From Bacillus sp. NTK034 (GTDB lineage: Bacteria; Bacillota; Bacilli; Bacillales; Cytobacillaceae), in the NCBI RefSeq assembly GCF_017303275.1, contig NZ_JAFKOJ010000002.1, positions 558,001 through 622,000 of the forward strand: a DNA stretch of 64,000 bases. Direction: 5' to 3'. Positions within the stretch are counted from its first letter, which is position 1. Each line of letters opens with the position of its first letter. Below the pieces are notes generated by a model, which had not been told where the DNA came from, searched no databases, and saw nothing but the letters and a program-made list of their open reading frames with translations. Positions 46,252 through 55,605 of this stretch are shown here, one piece after another. The translations under genes were made by a program, and so were the position numbers.

Positions 46252-46767
46252 TTAGTCGTTTAAGCTATCTGCAAATTTTTCAGAAAGTCTTTTAAAAGGA
46301 TAAACAGCTAAAACAATGAAAATGGCATTTAATATCAACGTTGGCACGAGACGGGAAGAAAGAAAGGCTGCAAAGACCATATCAGTATGGTGAATTAATA
46401 AGTTCATCTGGTAGACACCGGCCTCAAGGAGGGTGATGCCTAAGAGCACAATGATGGAAGCCATAGCCATATTCGTCTGAAGAATTTTCATTAGTTTGGT
46501 TGTAATAAAAGCTATGACTGGAAATAGAAACAGGTAAATGCCGATAATTTCCACATACACAATGTCAAAAAGCAAGCCGAATAATAAGCCGTAAAGAATT
46601 CCGTGTTTTTTTGAGCCAAAAATGGTCAAAAAAAGCAATCCGGCCATCAGGAAACGGGGAACTGCTATTTTTCCGCTGCCTAACAAATCATGCGGAGTTA
46701 ATTGAACAAATATGCTTTCACCGATAAATAAGGCCAGGAGTATGAGTGGAAGAAGGAATCTTCTCAC
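46252..46767 (-). CDS. mreD: rod-shape protein MreD
   Basis: Integral membrane protein of the elongasome; 171 aa with about five helices (LLPLILLALFIGESIF, then LYGLLFGLLFDIVYVEIIG). Start overlaps the mreC stop by 4 bp, showing coupling. Assigned by membrane pattern, length and position after mreC. Confidence 0.93.
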   Translation of the reverse strand: MRRFLLPLILLALFIGESIFVQLTPHDLLGSGKIAVPRFLMAGLLFLTIFGSKKHGILYGLLFGLLFDIVYVEIIGIYLFLFPVIAFITTKLMKILQTNMAMASIIVLLGITLLEAGVYQMNLLIHHTDMVFAAFLSSRLVPTLILNAIFIVLAVYPFKRLSEKFADSLND

Positions 46768-47648
46768 AGTTCCTCCTCCTTCTCATCAACCATTTCCATT
46801 AGTTCAGGCTGCAAAGCACCTCTTTTAACGACCATTACATGTCCAATATCGTAGAAATCTGCCCCCGGCTTAACATAGGCGGTCTGGGTAAGTCCAAATT
46901 CATCAGGAACAACATCAACAACCTTACCAATCGGCAGGCTCTCAGGAAAAACGCCGCCTAGACCTGATGTAATAACGTTTTGATCCTTTTTAACCTTTGC
47001 ATCATAAGGAATTCGCTTAAGCAAAAGAAGACCTTTTTCCTTATCATAGCCTTCAATCAGACCGAAAAAGTTATTTTCGCCTGCCTGAATTTTTGCAGAG
47101 ATGCGATTTGTCGGGTCCATCGAACTAAGAAGCTGAACTGTTGAAGTAAAGGTATTGCTGCTTTTCACTTTGCCGATCAGGCCTTTAGACGTAATGACAG
47201 CCATGTTCGGTTCAATGCCAGCATTTTTCCCTTTATTAATGATTAGCAATTCATGCCATCTGTCGGGATTTCTTCCTATAACAGTTGCCTGCTTTGGCTC
47301 AAATTCACTTAAAGAGTCTTTCTTATCCAGAATCTCACGAAGTTCTGTATTATCTTTTTTCAGCCGCTGAACTTCAGACTCAAGGCGTGCAAGTTCATCC
47401 AGTCTTGTCTTCAAATCTTTATTTTCTTTGTATGTATTTTGCAAGTCTTCGACATTTTCAAAGAATCCTGCCACATAATTCACAGGGCTGGAAACAGCAT
47501 TTTGTATAAACCCGGTAGTATCTTTTAAAAATTGTTCAGGCCAGGTCAAATTTTCTCTATCTTTTAAAGAAAATCCAATCAATGCCACGAGAATAATAAT
47601 GCTGACAAGCAAAATAATCAGGCGTTTGTTCAAAAAGAACTGTGGCAT
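46764..47648 (-). CDS. mreC: rod-shape protein MreC
   Basis: Scaffold linking MreB filaments to cell-wall synthases. 294 aa: one N-terminal membrane helix (LIILLVSIIILVALIGFSL), a coiled coil (about 65-110; LKTRLDELARLESEVQRLKKD) and the beta-rich domain (about 115-275) with VIGRNPDRWHELLIINKG and VITSGLGGVFPESLPIG. Followed by mreD with overlap. The 270-bp gap to mreB includes a large palindromic repeat. Confidence 0.95.
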   Translation of the reverse strand: MPQFFLNKRLIILLVSIIILVALIGFSLKDRENLTWPEQFLKDTTGFIQNAVSSPVNYVAGFFENVEDLQNTYKENKDLKTRLDELARLESEVQRLKKDNTELREILDKKDSLSEFEPKQATVIGRNPDRWHELLIINKGKNAGIEPNMAVITSKGLIGKVKSSNTFTSTVQLLSSMDPTNRISAKIQAGENNFFGLIEGYDKEKGLLLLKRIPYDAKVKKDQNVITSGLGGVFPESLPIGKVVDVVPDEFGLTQTAYVKPGADFYDIGHVMVVKRGALQPELMEMVDEKEEEL

Positions 47649-47747
47649 CCGTTACACCTCGATTAGTAGTATTTCAGAAAAAATTGCGCCATTCAGGCAC
47701 TGCTCAACAAAATATAACATATATCTGCGAAATTATCATTTAACTTA

Positions 47748-47812
47748 GAAAAGCGGAAGCGCCTTGCCCACCCCCGACACCTCGAGGGGGTAGGCGCTTC
47801 CGCTATACAGTT
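47748..47812 (-). repeat. large palindromic repeat between mreB and mreC
   Basis: Outer perfect arms AGCGGAAGCGCCT (47752-47764) and AGGCGCTTCCGCT (47792-47804), with an inner CCCCC/GGGGG arm. The minus strand ends CCGCTTTTC. It belongs with the copies at 5323-5362 and 22398-22445. The hairpin with its T-run might also reduce readthrough from mreB into mreC. Confidence 0.8.
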
Positions 47813-47918
47813 CTCGTAGTTGAAAATTATATGCTTTCTTATTTTATAAGCCAAATTTGAGCCCATGCACTTTTTATGAAGTGAATGGGCTTTATCATTT
47901 TCTTATTCAGGCTTATAT

Positions 47919-48941
47919 TTATCTGGATTCTTTAGCTTTCGTTTTGAATAAATCGATATGGTCAAGAGCTTTTCCCGTACCGATGGCGACACAGTCCAAT
48001 GGGTTTTCAGCAATAAGGACAGGCATTTTCGTTTCTTCGCTGATTACCTTGTCCAGGTTGCGGAGAAGCGCTCCCCCGCCAGTAAGGACAATACCTCTAT
48101 CCATAATATCTGCCGCCAGTTCAGGAGGAGTTTTTTCAAGAGTATTTTTTACTGCATCCACAATTGCATAAACTGTGTCATTCAACGCTTTTGAAATTTC
48201 TTCAGCAGTAATTTCAATAGTTTTTGGCAGGCCTGTCAGCAGATCGCGTCCGCGAATTTCCATGTTTTCGACGCCTTCCGGATCTCCAGCAGAACCCACT
48301 TCCACCTTAATTGTCTCTGCTGTACGGTCACCAATCATTAAGTTGTAATTTTTGCGGATATAATTAATGATCGCATCATCCATTTCATCACCGGCAATGC
48401 GGATGGATTGGCTAGTAACAATTCCGCCCAGGGAAATGATGGCTACTTCAGTAGTACCTCCCCCGATATCGACCACCATGCTTCCTGTCGGTTCCCACAC
48501 AGGAAGATTAGCCCCGATTGCAGCGGCAAACGGCTCTTCGATGGTATAAGCATCGCGTGCCCCTGCCTGGCGGGTTGCATCGACAACTGCACGTTCTTCA
48601 ACAGCTGTAATACCGGATGGCACACAAACCATTACATATGGCTTGCCTGAAAAGAAGCCCTTATTTTTATTGGCTTGTTTAATATAATATTTCATCATGA
48701 CTGCGGTTGTTTCATAATCCGCAATTACGCCATCCTTCATTGGACGGAGCGCAACAATATTACCTGGTGTACGGCCGATCATATTTTTCGCGTCATTGCC
48801 GACAGCTACAATATTTTTCGTATCAGTCTGCAGTGCTACTACTGACGGCTCTCTGACAACGATTCCTTTTCCTTTCACATAAACAAGTGTATTAGCTGTT
48901 CCTAAATCTATTCCAAGGTCTCTAGTACCGATTCCAAACAT
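47919..48941 (-). CDS. mreB: rod-shape actin homologue MreB
   Basis: Actin-like filament protein that organises lateral wall synthesis. 340 aa. Phosphate-1 motif [19 protein letters not shown] (about 8-26), phosphate-2 [16 protein letters not shown] (about 155-170), and adenosine motif [15 protein letters not shown] near 285-300. ATG start with AAAGGGAGA. Between radC and mreC as in B. subtilis. Confidence 0.97.
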   Translation of the reverse strand: MFGIGTRDLGIDLGTANTLVYVKGKGIVVREPSVVALQTDTKNIVAVGNDAKNMIGRTPGNIVALRPMKDGVIADYETTAVMMKYYIKQANKNKGFFSGKPYVMVCVPSGITAVEERAVVDATRQAGARDAYTIEEPFAAAIGANLPVWEPTGSMVVDIGGGTTEVAIISLGGIVTSQSIRIAGDEMDDAIINYIRKNYNLMIGDRTAETIKVEVGSAGDPEGVENMEIRGRDLLTGLPKTIEITAEEISKALNDTVYAIVDAVKNTLEKTPPELAADIMDRGIVLTGGGALLRNLDKVISEETKMPVLIAENPLDCVAIGTGKALDHIDLFKTKAKESR

Positions 48942-49101
48942 AAATGGTATCTCCCTTTCTGATACAAATTGCTCATTTTCCTAAGTAAGGTATTTTAATG
49001 GAATTTTCTTTAATTTTTCTAGTACAATGAGCCTCCAAAAAGCAAGGCATCTCAAAAATCATAACCAATATTATAGCGCAACGTCAAATAAAAACATAGT
49101 G

Positions 49102-49791
49102 TTATAAATACCCTTTTTCCTTTAAACTGACAAATTTATTTTCACCGATGATCAGATGGTCCAGCACATCGATGCCGATTATTTTTCCGGACTCTGCAAG
49201 TCTCCTGGTTACTTCAATATCTTCCCGGCTTGGAGTCGGATCACCGCTCGGATGATTATGAATGCAGATAATGGACGCAGCCGATCTGCGAAATGCCTCT
49301 TTAAAGACCTCCCTTGGATGAACAATGGAAGCATTCAGGCTTCCAATAAAGATGGTCTGCTTATGAAGCACCTGATTTTTTGTATTTAAATAAAGGCATA
49401 CAAAATGTTCCTGAGACAGGAATCGCATATCATGCATAACATAATTTGCTCCATCCTCAGGAGAACGGATAATATATCTGTCTTCATATGTGAGATTTGA
49501 AATCCTCCGGCCGATTTCAACTGCTGCCAGCAGCTGAATTGCCTTTGCCGATCCTATGCCTTTAATGGACGTTATTTCATCCAGGGATGCATCCTTTAAT
49601 AGCCGGAGTCCTTCAAAATGGGTAAGAAGCCTGTTCGCTAATTGCAGAACAGATTCATCTTTCGTGCCTGTCCTGAGTAGTATCGCTATCAGTTCGTGAT
49701 TGGATAAGCTCTGCGGACCATTTTGGACAAAGCGCTCACGAGGGCGTTCATCTTGAGGGAAATCTTTAATCAATAGAGTTTCCGTTTGCAT
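49102..49791 (-). CDS. radC: RadC-family (UPF0758) JAMM-domain protein
   Basis: 229 aa: N-terminal helix-hairpin-helix (about 45-75; EITSIKGIGSAKAIQLLAA) and C-terminal MPN/JAMM domain with the metal motif HNHPSGDPTPSRED (about 177-190). The old DNA-repair label is not well supported; the activity is unknown. Start ATG 49791 with GGAGGAAAAT upstream. Between maf and mreB. Confidence 0.93.
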   Translation of the reverse strand: MQTETLLIKDFPQDERPRERFVQNGPQSLSNHELIAILLRTGTKDESVLQLANRLLTHFEGLRLLKDASLDEITSIKGIGSAKAIQLLAAVEIGRRISNLTYEDRYIIRSPEDGANYVMHDMRFLSQEHFVCLYLNTKNQVLHKQTIFIGSLNASIVHPREVFKEAFRRSAASIICIHNHPSGDPTPSREDIEVTRRLAESGKIIGIDVLDHLIIGENKFVSLKEKGYL

Positions 49792-49842
49792 ATTTTCCTC
49801 CCTAAACTCTGGGGTCAGGGAGCTGAAGATGAAAAAAGTATA

Positions 49843-50412
49843 TTAAGGAAGCGGATACCCTGCTTTCCTTAATTCACGAACCGTTCTGGAGACAGGAAGG
49901 CCAACAACAGAGAAATAATCTCCGGTTATGCTTTTTACAAGCATGCTGCCAATGCCTTGTATCCCATATGCCCCTGCCTTGTCGAATGGTTCACCGGTGC
50001 CAATATAAGAGTTAATTTCTTCATCCGTTAACTCCCAGAACACCACATCGGTTTTTTCATAAAATGTAATTACATTTTCAGGCGTCATAATGGATACACC
50101 TGTGTAAACAGAATGGGTGCTTCCAGACAGACTTTTGAGCATAGTGAAGGCTTCCTTGCCGCTGCCTGGCTTTCCTAAAACATTGCCGTCTTTAACTACA
50201 ACTGTATCTGAGCCAATTACATATGAATCAGGATGCTTTTTAAATACAGCCTGTGCCTTTCTATGGGCAAGCTCCTTCACGATCTCTCCTGGTGACAGCA
50301 CGGGATCAAAACTTTCATCGACATCACTGCTGGAGACTTCAAAATGCAAATGAAGATTTTCAAGAAGTTCTTTTCGCCGCGGGGAAGAAGAGGCTAAAAT
50401 GAGGTTTTGCAT
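49843..50412 (-). CDS. maf: Maf nucleotide pyrophosphatase (dTTP/UTP type)
   Basis: House-cleaning hydrolase of non-canonical or excess nucleoside triphosphates; linked to septum regulation in B. subtilis. 189 aa. N-terminal LILASSSPRRKELLENL, VIGSDTVVVKDG and the C-terminal GIQGIGSMLVKSITGDYFSV are signatures. Start with AAGGTGATT. Follows spoIIB. Confidence 0.96.
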   Translation of the reverse strand: MQNLILASSSPRRKELLENLHLHFEVSSSDVDESFDPVLSPGEIVKELAHRKAQAVFKKHPDSYVIGSDTVVVKDGNVLGKPGSGKEAFTMLKSLSGSTHSVYTGVSIMTPENVITFYEKTDVVFWELTDEEINSYIGTGEPFDKAGAYGIQGIGSMLVKSITGDYFSVVGLPVSRTVRELRKAGYPLP

Positions 50413-50537
50413 GTAATCACCTTACCTTTATGTATCGTATTGGGAGATACAGGTTAATCGTATCAAAAAATTGCCAGACAAACAATTTTAAAGAGGTCAT
50501 TTATTGATATTTTTATCATATATTATCGAATAATGAC

Positions 50538-50575
50538 AAAAAGAAAGAGTCTGTCTAAATTTCCCGAACAGACTC
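50538..50575 (-). terminator. terminator after spoIIB
   Basis: Arms GAGTCTGT / ACAGACTC with a 13-nt loop and minus-strand exit TTTCTTTTT; 70 bp past the spoIIB stop. Confidence 0.75.
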
Positions 50576-50644
50576 CATTTAATATGTGATATTTCCCAGA
50601 AAATATTCGAAACGAATATTATTATGGCAAAATATGCCGGGTCC

Positions 50645-51724
50645 TTACTGCCCGTCTGACTGCAGCAAAGTCTGATAAGCTGCAAGAAACGCCAGCAGAT
50701 GCTCCTGAATTTTTCCGGCTGATGCAGAATCACCCGCCTGCTGGTATGCGTCTATTTGCTTTGAAGCACCCAACAGTTCTTCTCTTATAGAAATCAGGCT
50801 TTTATTTTTAATTTGATCGGCCGGCAGATCATTCACTGCCTTGCTATGATTTTTTATTTTCTCAGCCGCCTCAGGGGTTATGGAGCTGCCGAGAGAGGCA
50901 CTGGCTGCACCTTCTGAAAGGGATTGATAAAAGGCAGGAGCATTTTCTGCAAGTTTTTTCTCTTCGGTATTCAGCCCTTTAATCGCTTTACCTTCAAAGG
51001 CGACTTCTTTTGCAAATACATCAATCCCTTTGCTTTTTAGATCCGCACCTATTTCCTTCGCCTGATCAAGGCTACCGGAAACCCCTAAAAAAAGAAAAGT
51101 CTGCTCTCCCATTTTTATTGTTTGGCTATAGACTCCTTTTTGTGAGTTAGCTTCCTGGATTTGCTGTGCTGCTTCACTGTTTGAGAAAACGCCGCCTTGA
51201 ACTACGTATGCAGTTAGGGCCTCTAAAGCTGCCGCTGCAGCGGGTGTCTTCTGATTTGATGCTGCCGGAGTTTCATTAATTGGAGGCGCCACAGTTTCTG
51301 CTGCCTGATCTGTAAATACCAGCTTCAGCATGATGAATCCAAAGCTTGTCCCAAGCAGTACAGCAAAAAACACAGCCAAAAATATGGATGTTAAGAATCC
51401 TTGCTTATTTCTCCCCTGGAATTTCTTAGCCAGAGTGCTCAGCCCATTTTTTGCTGGTGATTTAGGAGGAGCTGCTTTTTTATATTCCTTTATATCCGCA
51501 TCTTCCGTTTCCTCAGGCAGAATCCAGTCGAAGCTGTCATCCGCCTCTTTGCCGGCCGCTGTTTGTATGGATGCGAAAAATTCAGTTTGCTCCTGCTTCT
51601 TCTTTCTATCCAGCTGTCTCGGATCCCATGCTTTCTCCTGCACTTCTTCCTTTTTCTCCTGAAACGGACGGTCCTTGCCATTTATTTTAATCGTGATCGT
51701 TTTTTCGCTTTTAGGCTTGTCCAC
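50645..51724 (-). CDS. spoIIB: stage II sporulation protein B (SpoIIB), SPOR-domain protein
   Basis: Localises to the sporulation septum and helps engulfment proteins gather there. 359 aa: charged cytoplasmic region (about 1-110), one membrane helix (FLTSIFLAVFFAVLLGTSFG, about 110-130), an Ala/Pro linker, and a SPOR-like peptidoglycan-binding domain (about 168-240; TAYVVQGGVFSNSEAAQQIQ). The C-terminus is helical. GTG start with GGAGG 7 nt upstream. Position beside maf and a prepilin peptidase cluster matches B. subtilis spoIIB-comC. Confidence 0.88.
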   Translation of the reverse strand: MDKPKSEKTITIKINGKDRPFQEKKEEVQEKAWDPRQLDRKKKQEQTEFFASIQTAAGKEADDSFDWILPEETEDADIKEYKKAAPPKSPAKNGLSTLAKKFQGRNKQGFLTSIFLAVFFAVLLGTSFGFIMLKLVFTDQAAETVAPPINETPAASNQKTPAAAAALEALTAYVVQGGVFSNSEAAQQIQEANSQKGVYSQTIKMGEQTFLFLGVSGSLDQAKEIGADLKSKGIDVFAKEVAFEGKAIKGLNTEEKKLAENAPAFYQSLSEGAASASLGSSITPEAAEKIKNHSKAVNDLPADQIKNKSLISIREELLGASKQIDAYQQAGDSASAGKIQEHLLAFLAAYQTLLQSDGQ

Positions 51725-51782
51725 ATCTCATCCTCCTTCCGTACCGTTTCCTGAATTGTTTTCATCCTAACATAAGGAAAAA

Positions 51783-51818
51783 AAAAAATAACAAGACTTT
51801 TGTCGTCTTGTTACGGAA
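51783..51818 (-). terminator. strong terminator of the pilus operon
   Basis: Minus strand TAACAAGAC / GTCTTGTTA around a short loop followed by ten T residues; it separates the last prepilin gene from spoIIB. Confidence 0.92.
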
Positions 51819-51851
51819 GGATTTCGTCAAATTTTTCATTAGGATTTCCGG

Positions 51852-52298
51852 TTAATTTTCTGTAATTAAATCAGGATCTAATTTATATATGGGGATTCCT
51901 TCATTGCCATCAGAATAGCATAAACTCCGCTTTTCGCCTTTAAAACAAACAGCAGTTATGGATTTTCCTTTGACGACAGCAAAAGTATACTCTGAAGGCT
52001 GAAGAAGTTTTTTTGTATCCGGGTCCCTAATAGGTTCAATGAAGTCAGCTTCTGCCAGTCTTTTGTATGTCACTTTTTCCGGCAGCGCACTTCCGCTGAT
52101 CATTTCATTTTTTATATAAAGCTCTGCTGATTCCTTTAATGCAAAGGCATTACCCACAAAAGCCTGATCCTTTACTCTTTGAATGACATTATTAACAGCG
52201 ATGATGGCTATTAAAGAAATGATGCCTAATATAATTAGGACAGCAAGCACTTCAATTAATGTAAATCCTTTTTGTTTTAGTCTAGCAGCAAACATCAT
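51852..52298 (-). CDS. type IV prepilin-like protein (minor pilin candidate)
   Basis: 148 aa with a class III signal: short basic leader, cleavage site KQKG|FTLIEV, Glu at +5 and hydrophobic helix VLAVLIILGIISLIAIIAV. The soluble domain has two Cys (AVCFKGEKRSLCYS) that could form a disulfide. Processed by the prepilin peptidase at 54856-55602. Last gene before the operon terminator and distant from the main pilin candidate, so a minor pilin is likely. Confidence 0.87.
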   Translation of the reverse strand: MMFAARLKQKGFTLIEVLAVLIILGIISLIAIIAVNNVIQRVKDQAFVGNAFALKESAELYIKNEMISGSALPEKVTYKRLAEADFIEPIRDPDTKKLLQPSEYTFAVVKGKSITAVCFKGEKRSLCYSDGNEGIPIYKLDPDLITEN

Positions 52299-52325
52299 TT
52301 ACTAGACCTCTCTTCATTTTTTTGA

Positions 52326-53117
52326 TTAAGGTGTTTTCTCATCATCCTCAGCTTCCAGTTCAGAGAAACTGCTTAATGGATTTCTTTTATTGGAAATTCC
52401 CGGGGCATCCAAAGGAGGAATCTCCTTTCGCAATTCTTCCAGTTCAGGGTAGTAATAGGCAGCTATCGCCAGTTCGAATTCAACCATCTGGTCTTCCTGC
52501 ATTACACTTACAACTTCATCGAATCCTGTATACTTCAGGCTTTCCACTTTAATGATTCTTTTCAAATCTAATAGATTCTTTATGAAACTTTCCATTTCAA
52601 AATATGTATCTGCTTGTCCATTTAAGACAATAGAAACCTTTTTAATCCCATTTGGCAGCTTCTCTTCAGATAATGGATCTGCTTCTGCAATTTCATTGGA
52701 ATCATCCGTTTCAGGCTCCGCCTCTGAAACTTCTTGTTGAGACTGATTCCTTTCTTCTTCAGACAGGTCGATTTCTTCATCACTTTCCGTCCCATTCATC
52801 TTCAATTCTATGATATTGGTATCTGATATAATTTCAGATTTTTCGATATCCAAAAAAAGCTGATCAAGCAGCCTCTTAACCGGCACCTGTTTTTGAAGTT
52901 CAACTGTGCTCAATACGGTTTGATCATTCAGCTGCTGAAGATTATTTTCTAATATGGTTAATTGCTGAGCGGCCATTTGCAGCTCGGTTTGCTTTCTGTC
53001 CATTTTTTCGTTCAAAGGGCTAATAAAGAGATAATAACTGCCAAAAGCCATTGCCGCGAATAGAACAACGGCAAGCAAGAAAACCCCAAGCTGTTTTTTG
53101 GAAATTTCCCGGTTCAC
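52326..53117 (-). CDS. pilO: type IV pilus alignment protein PilO-like
   Basis: 263 aa: N-terminal cytoplasmic tip, one membrane helix (LGVFLLAVVLFAAMAFGSYYL), a coiled coil (about 35-75) and a ferredoxin-like C-terminal domain (about 160-230; KKVSIVLNGQADTYFEMESF). A Glu/Asp/Ser-rich insertion (about 110-150) is unusual. Start GTG overlaps the pilN stop (GTGA). PilN and PilO form a membrane dimer that links PilM to the pilus machine. Confidence 0.85.
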   Translation of the reverse strand: MNREISKKQLGVFLLAVVLFAAMAFGSYYLFISPLNEKMDRKQTELQMAAQQLTILENNLQQLNDQTVLSTVELQKQVPVKRLLDQLFLDIEKSEIISDTNIIELKMNGTESDEEIDLSEEERNQSQQEVSEAEPETDDSNEIAEADPLSEEKLPNGIKKVSIVLNGQADTYFEMESFIKNLLDLKRIIKVESLKYTGFDEVVSVMQEDQMVEFELAIAAYYYPELEELRKEIPPLDAPGISNKRNPLSSFSELEAEDDEKTP

Positions 53118-53773
53118 GGAGAATCATCTCCTTCCTCTTGCTGAGCGGCGGAATCCTTCTCCTCTATATCTTTGATTACTTTCTGTTCGGCTGCTTCATT
53201 AAGCAATGATGTGTTAATTTTTAATTCATATTCTGCATAATACCTCGGCTGTATGTTTGCCTGTTTTCGAAGTTCAGCTGCTTCATCTTTTAAGATGTCT
53301 GCTGTTTTAGCTTCGGTTATAATCGCTTCATCAACCCAGGACAATTCCGTCAAACTATGCAAATAATAGGCCGCCTCACTTTTTGCATCAAATTGAACGA
53401 TTTGTTTGATTCTGTTTTCTTCATCCAGCTCAAATTCTATTACAAATCCTCGTTCAGGAAGAAGCCTGGTTATTTGTTCCATAAGGAAGACTAAATCGAA
53501 TGGCTGCCTGTCTGCCCATTCAATTGCAACTTTCAGCTCCTCTGCCGCATTGGAAGATTGATATTCTTGAAGCTTTGCCTGCTGAGCTTCAAGAATTTCA
53601 TTTGTCTGGATTATTCTTTTCTCAATTCCCAAAAGCTCATTGTTTTTCTCTTTAACCGTTAAAAAAACAAGCAAGAAAGCTGCAGTAAGCAGGACTACAA
53701 TAAAAGCTATCATAATATAGACGTTTTTAGGCCCTTTTTCCTTTTGAGGAAGCAGGTTAATGTCAACTCGCAT
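53114..53773 (-). CDS. pilN: type IV pilus assembly protein PilN-like
   Basis: 219 aa. The N-terminal VDINLLPQKE is the peptide that binds the PilM groove and is the clearest family mark. One membrane helix (VYIMIAFIVVLLTAAFLLVFL), coiled coil (about 45-80), C-terminal ferredoxin-like domain and an acidic tail. Ends overlapping pilO and starts 3 bp after pilM. Confidence 0.9.
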   Translation of the reverse strand: MRVDINLLPQKEKGPKNVYIMIAFIVVLLTAAFLLVFLTVKEKNNELLGIEKRIIQTNEILEAQQAKLQEYQSSNAAEELKVAIEWADRQPFDLVFLMEQITRLLPERGFVIEFELDEENRIKQIVQFDAKSEAAYYLHSLTELSWVDEAIITEAKTADILKDEAAELRKQANIQPRYYAEYELKINTSLLNEAAEQKVIKDIEEKDSAAQQEEGDDSP

Positions 53774-53776
53774 GTG

Positions 53777-54772
53777 CTACCCCTCTTTTAAACCCAGTCC
53801 AATATTTACATGGAAAGATGATTGTTTTGACAGCTCATTTTGTCCGGTGATAAGGCAGTCTTCGAAAGAAGCAACTGGCACTTCCATTCTGTTTTTTATG
53901 TCCTTATGAATGTTTTCAAGCCATGGATGGTCACCGCTTACAATGATCCTGTCAATTTGGCGCTGTCCCTGATTTAATGAATACCTGTAAAAATTCATTA
54001 CTTTTTCTATATCATTGTAAATATCCAATAGGGGATTTAGCACTTCTTCTTCTTTGCCAATGTATTCTATCTTCTTTTCTCCACTGGGCATTTTTACAGT
54101 CCCCCACTTGCTGAGATCGATCTCAATCGCAATATTTCTCATGAATACCGGTATGTCCGATTCGAAGATGCTGCACACTGCAGAATTAAGGTCAAACTGA
54201 ATGAGCATGATATCTTCTCCTGTTTTATCCTCAAAATGGCTGCAATAAAGCCGATACAGTGCCAGAGAAGACACATCTGCAGCTGCGGGCCGGAGTTTTG
54301 CATCCTCGAAAAGCCCGGTATATTCCATTACAATTTCCTCAGGCGCAGCGAATAGCAGTATTTCAGTTGAATTCTGCTGATTAATACCGAGAACATGATA
54401 ATCAAATACAGGCTCTTCAAAAGGCAGGTGTATGCTTGTGCCGAGTTCCATATATAAATAGCCTTTAATTTCATCCAGCTGGACATCTCCTGGCAATGTC
54501 AGCTTTCTCAAAACAATAAAAGGATCAGGTACAGTAAAAAATACCTGCCTGTTTTTTATTTTCCACTCATTGACGCATTCTTCAAGAATGAGAGCAAGTG
54601 TATCATAATCCAGGATCTTCCCATCCTTAATAATTCCCGGCGGCAGAAAACGTTCATTCCATTTTGCCATTTCCAAATCGCGCTGACTTTTTAATTCTGC
54701 ATAACGAATAACGTGGTCTTTGATAATGATATTTACAGGCTTCTTTTTTCCGGGAAGAAATCGCATTGCCAT
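53777..54772 (-). CDS. pilM: type IV pilus assembly protein PilM-like (actin-like ATPase fold)
   Basis: 331 aa cytoplasmic protein related to FtsA/PilM. N-terminal VNIIIKDHVIRYAELK, then VFFTVPDPFIVLRKLTLP and YLYMELGTSIHLPFEEPVFDY as in PilM proteins; DRIIVSGDHPWLENI near 275 is the C-terminal nucleotide-fold segment. It binds the PilN N-terminus. ATG start with AAGGAG. An 83-bp gap separates it from the peptidase gene. Confidence 0.85.
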   Translation of the reverse strand: MAMRFLPGKKKPVNIIIKDHVIRYAELKSQRDLEMAKWNERFLPPGIIKDGKILDYDTLALILEECVNEWKIKNRQVFFTVPDPFIVLRKLTLPGDVQLDEIKGYLYMELGTSIHLPFEEPVFDYHVLGINQQNSTEILLFAAPEEIVMEYTGLFEDAKLRPAAADVSSLALYRLYCSHFEDKTGEDIMLIQFDLNSAVCSIFESDIPVFMRNIAIEIDLSKWGTVKMPSGEKKIEYIGKEEEVLNPLLDIYNDIEKVMNFYRYSLNQGQRQIDRIIVSGDHPWLENIHKDIKNRMEVPVASFEDCLITGQNELSKQSSFHVNIGLGLKEG

Positions 54773-54855
54773 GATGAAAAACTCCTTGTAAATAGAATTG
54801 CCTAGGGAGAGATAAGAGCCGGAATAATCCAGCTCCTACCCAAAAATTCGTATCC

Positions 54856-55602
54856 TTATAGAAATGAATGAAAATACCATTCAATTAATTCATTTCCATA
54901 GAAATAAGCTATTAAAGTCCCAATTCCTATGAATGGACCAAATGGGATGGGCTTGCCTTTTTGCGCAAGTCCCAGAACCATGCCAAGTCCTCCAAGGACA
55001 GCTCCGAACAAAGTTGCGAGAAAAAACGAAAGCAAAACAAGCTTTACACCTAATGCAATGCCGATGACAGCATACAGCTTTATATCCCCTCCACCCATGC
55101 CGCCTTTACTGATAACAGCTATAAGCATCAGAAGGAAAAAACCAAGTCCTGAACCTGCTAAACTGTTCCACCATGGAGAGAGCGGAATGAAAATGCGTTC
55201 TGCCATAATAATTACAGCAAAAAACAATAAAACCTTATCCGGGATGATCATATATTTGATATCAGATACAAACACAATGATCACAAGGGAAATCAGCGTC
55301 CAGGCGGCAAACAATTCAGCAGTCCAGCCCATAATCAGCGGTGCCGTCGCAAACAAAATACCTGTGGAAAACTCAACAGCCGGATATAAGGCTGAAACCG
55401 GCGCTTTGCAGCGCCGGCACTTTCCGCCTAGAAATATATACGATAATACTGGAATAAGCTCCAGAGGTGATAGAGTATGCTTACATTTTGGGCAATGGGA
55501 CCGCGGTGCTGCGATAGACTGATTTTGCGGGATCCTTAGTCCTGCAACGTTGTAGAAGGAGCCAAGGATTGAACCCAATACAAAAAGAATACTTATTCCC
55601 AT
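54856..55602 (-). CDS. comC: prepilin peptidase (PilD/ComC type)
   Basis: Bifunctional aspartyl protease and N-methylase for prepilins. 248 aa, eight predicted helices. The cytoplasmic loop has the full four-Cys zinc motif CPKC...CRRC (about 38-64). Catalytic aspartates are in VSDIKYMIIPD (about 110-120) and GGMGGGDIKLYAVIG (about 168-182). Starts 3 bp after the major pilin stop. B. subtilis has comC alone next to spoIIB; here it is embedded in a pilus operon. Confidence 0.94.
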   Translation of the reverse strand: MGISILFVLGSILGSFYNVAGLRIPQNQSIAAPRSHCPKCKHTLSPLELIPVLSYIFLGGKCRRCKAPVSALYPAVEFSTGILFATAPLIMGWTAELFAAWTLISLVIIVFVSDIKYMIIPDKVLLFFAVIIMAERIFIPLSPWWNSLAGSGLGFFLLMLIAVISKGGMGGGDIKLYAVIGIALGVKLVLLSFFLATLFGAVLGGLGMVLGLAQKGKPIPFGPFIGIGTLIAYFYGNELIEWYFHSFL

Positions 55603-55605
55603 AAG

